In this document: positions 61,555-64,000 of the stretch, one piece after another | How positions within the stretch are numbered: the stretch's first letter is position 1 | How the letters are laid out: the number at the start of each line of letters is the position of its first letter | From: Diploptera punctata | Taxonomy: Eukaryota; Arthropoda; Insecta; Blattodea; Blaberidae | Length of the DNA: 64,000 nt | Direction: 5' to 3' | NCBI GenBank assembly: GCA_030220185.1 | Contig: JASPKZ010007534.1 | Span: 706,001-770,000 of the forward strand | Notes under the pieces: model-generated | Told to the model about the DNA's origin: nothing | What the model saw: the letters and a program-made list of their open reading frames with translations, nothing else | Database searches by the model: none | Made by a program: the position numbers and the translations under genes

Positions 61555-62555
61555 ATAATAATAATAATAAATTTATTTTACCTGGCAGAGTTAAGGCCTT
61601 AAGGCCTTGTCTACCACTCAACCAGGTTAAAAAAAAATACAAACAAAAATAGTCTTACATCTAAATTACAATATACATAAAAGATTACATGTTATAAATA
61701 CAATACAATTAATATTTATAATGTATTTTGACTGAAGACGGACACTGAAAAATAAAACTTTGAGGAGCACACAACTAAAATTTTACAAAATTATGGCAGT
61801 GCCTGTCTGAACATATGCAAGTGAAAATTGGACTCTTAACCGTTCAGACAGAAGGAAAATAGAAACTGCAGAAATGAAGTTCCTACGTTCAGTAGCAGGT
61901 GTGACAATTTTGGACAAGAAAAGAAGTGAGGATATTAGGAAAGACTTAAATATTTTCAATTTAACAAATAGAATTGACAACTTGAGAAACAACTGGTATG
62001 AACATGTCAAGAGAATGCCTACAGATAGAATCCCTCAGCTGTTACTAAAGTACAAACCAATAGGACATAGAAGTGTTGGACGCCCATTTACTAGATGGGA
62101 GGATTCATTAAATCCCATTTGATGTGAAAACAGGTCAAAGGACCTAATTTCATGAAGCAGAAGAAGAAGAAGAATGTATTTTGATTTATTCTAAATTTAA
62201 CGAATTAAATATATAATATGTACAATATATATAAAAAAACGAGGAAAAGATTATTAATGACATAGTATAAAATTAAATAAATAGAGAAAAATTAATTACT
62301 AGACAACAGGTAACTGTATAAGCGTGACTTAAAAGTGCCAAGTGTGCGGCAACCCTTGATATCTTGAGGAAGGAGATTCCAGGAGCGGGCAGAGGCTACT
62401 GTGAAGGAAGTAGAATAAGAGGAAGTGCTATGAAGAGGGATTGTTAGCAGACTGTTATCTTGTGACCTAGTGTCAATATTGTGGTAAGAGGATAACTTCT
62501 CAAATCTGGACGCCAGGTAAGTAGGGATGTAGGAATTCAGAAGCTTGAAAAGTAG
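61555..62555 (-). mobile_element. CR1/Jockey-type LINE 3' end, copy 3, split by LINE-J
   Basis: Inverted 3' UTR from (AAT)n and TTTATTTTACCTGGCAGAG to 61731, then 62185 onward to GCTTGAAAAGTAG at 62555. Comparison with copies 1 and 2 fixes the unbroken sequence. Confidence 0.9.
61732..62172 (+). mobile_element. LINE-J insertion with 12-bp target-site duplication
   Basis: AATGTATTTTGA at 61720-61731 and 62173-62184. The element reads LRSTQLKFYKIMAVPV, EMKFLRSVAGVTILDKKRSE, HVKRMPTDRIPQLLLKY, GHRSVGRPFTRWEDSLNPI, ends with ACAGGTCAAAGGACCTAATT and a GAAGAAGAAGAAG tail. Confidence 0.95.
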
Positions 62556-62644
62556 GGATGATTGGAAAACAGCCCAGGATAGGGATGTACGGAGAGCTTA
62601 TGTCCGCGCCACCATAAACATACGGGTTTGATAGTCCCAGTGAG

Positions 62645-62645
<1 letters not shown>
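62556..62645 (+). mobile_element. LINE-A 3' tip joined to the CR1-type LINE
   Basis: GGATGATTGGAAAACAGC to GCCCAGTGAG-type end, directly abutting the LINE break. Confidence 0.75.
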
Positions 62646-62708
<63 letters not shown>

Positions 62709-62730
62709 GTATTATTAGTATTATTATTGT
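62646..62730. repeat. (TTA)n microsatellite
   Basis: About 28 units with a few TTAG/AGT variants. Confidence 0.95.
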
Positions 62731-63060
62731 GGTTTTTTAAATTTTAAACATGTTGGGTTTCTTGTCCATCTCCTCAGAACCAAGAAATGAATTTCTATCA
62801 TTTCACAATGTTAACAGCAGAAACAAAATATATCAGACCTAAACATTGATTTAAAGCACATTTTATATTCTGCAGAACATTAGAGAAGACTGTTTTGTCT
62901 ATACATTTAGTTTGCTCGTTTAATTTGTATTTTTGATAGGAAAAAAACGTAGCGAGGGAGAGACATGAAAACACGGCTATGAATGTGATTGGTAGATTGC
63001 AAACAAACGACAAAATGGAGACCAGTTGCGTAAAAGTTATTATGGAGTGGATGTAGGACA
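62731..63060. other. Unrecognised
   Basis: A minus-strand frame (63085-62798) lies here without recognisable residues. Confidence 0.35.
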
Positions 63061-63230
63061 AACACGGTCGGCACGTGGCGCGCACGTGGCCGTCTCAACA
63101 TGCGTCATCTCGTCTTATGCACGTCCGATCGATAAGTGCAGTAGCACCAGCTCAGTTGTACAAATCATCTTCTTGTTCGTCACATCCGTGTGTTCTGAGT
63201 AAAACAACTGTATAAACAATCCTAGTTTAT
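63061..63230. promoter_or_regulatory. CpG-rich promoter-like patch with paired CACGTG boxes
   Basis: CACGTG at 63072-63077 and 63083-63088 (GGCACGTGGCGCGCACGTGG) sit in the only CpG-rich, repeat-free patch of the right end. CACGTG is a class B E-box bound by bHLH factors including Hey/Hes. What gene it serves, if any, is unknown. Confidence 0.3.
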
Positions 63231-64000
63231 CTGCTGGATACAATCTTGCTAGATTACGGAATTTAATCATTTGGTGGAGTTGTACAAGACCAGCTTTTTA
63301 CTTAAGCGACTTCTGCCATTTTTGATGTAATTTCAAGTATTACGAAGTGTTGATGATACCGTTTAGCTGCGGGATTTTACCATCGTCAACATATTGAAAC
63401 CTATCATGAAATGAAGTAGTGGAAATATGATTTTACGTTGTAACCGTCAGACATGTTGAATGGTCCATAGAATAACAGATATGAAGAGGTCATTTATTTT
63501 ACGTATCAAATCATATTTAAAATGCAAGGAACCTAAAAGCTAACCAAACCTAAATCAGTTTCTGTAACATAAATCAATTCCAGGGAACGTCCTTTTTATT
63601 ATTTTACGCGGTTAAATTAGTAAAAGACAGATTCGGACATAATTTGTTGAAGCCACAGATATGCTGTAGCAGTGGTTTATCACTGGTTAGTAGGAATCCC
63701 AAATTAAATGTACACAATGTGATTTACACATTGTGCTCATTTTTGGTTTATCGCTGGTTAAAAGTGTGATAATCGGTGGTTTATCGTTGGTTAGAAGTAA
63801 GAACTGTTGTAACCTTTGCGGTCATGACAGGAAATAGTCCCACTTTATTTTCATATTTACGAGAAAATAAAGAAATTATAATTATTTTCCCGCAGTAAAA
63901 TACGTTAAATATAATATTTCATTAATATTTATTGCAATTAGGTACTGTTAAAGTGCGTAAATAAAAAGGCACTCTTCTCCCACCCGGCCAATATATTTTT
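63231..64000. other. Unrecognised unique-looking DNA
   Basis: No repeat or open frame; three GGTTTATC(A/G)(C/T)TGGTTA words (63675-63795) form a loose short tandem. Confidence 0.35.

Overview
The window is animal nuclear DNA, almost certainly from an insect and most likely from a large, repeat-rich genome such as a cockroach or termite. The insect call rests on split genes with GT-AG introns, on a Hey protein whose bHLH and Orange domains read like insect Hey, and on an AT-rich background packed with 5'-truncated LINEs, tRNA-headed SINEs, Helitrons and Penelope-like elements. The cockroach/termite call is an inference from repeat style. No prokaryotic features were seen.

Host genes. (1) The minus strand at 1.9-3.3 kb carries the first two coding exons of HDDC2, an HD-domain 5'-deoxynucleotidase; the rest lies beyond base 1. 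(2) Hey, the Notch-responsive bHLH-Orange repressor, runs on the plus strand: coding exons 21304-21371, 21676-21893 and 39182-39735. These join in phase to about 279 residues ending in the diagnostic YRPW motif. Intron 2 (17.3 kb) is almost wholly mobile DNA. A GC-richer, promoter-like patch (18.16-18.34 kb) and a 2.7-kb minisatellite precede the gene. (3) A well-bounded 63-codon exon of an unrecognised gene sits at 41845-42033 on the minus strand. Weaker exon-like fragments lie at 1.4, 3.8 and 8.5 kb.

Mobile DNA. One RTE-like LINE (LINE-A here) has about twenty fragments; its 3' end is a GAACC/GGTTC hairpin with a (TTAG)n or (TAAG)n tail. At least ten other LINE lineages are present only as post-reverse-transcriptase fragments. 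There are three copies of a CR1/Jockey-type LINE 3' end, one Jockey-like ORF1, five tRNA-headed SINE families, two Helitron families, a fold-back element, a repeated 0.7-kb element (REP-X) and Penelope-like fragments. Many insertions are nested and have target-site duplications readable by eye.

Most notable. Hammerhead-ribozyme-like motifs occur in three unrelated contexts: on both arms of an 845-bp Penelope inverted repeat (40.6-41.4 kb), in a 324-bp fold-back element (47.3-47.6 kb), and beside a LINE at 59.8 kb. All carry the same one-nucleotide departure from the textbook core. Second, the last coding segment of Hey, including YRPW, is tandemly repeated in the 3' UTR. Third, a Helitron ends 30 bp before the last Hey exon. 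LINE and SINE boundaries are by eye and may be off by some tens of bases unless a target-site duplication is given.
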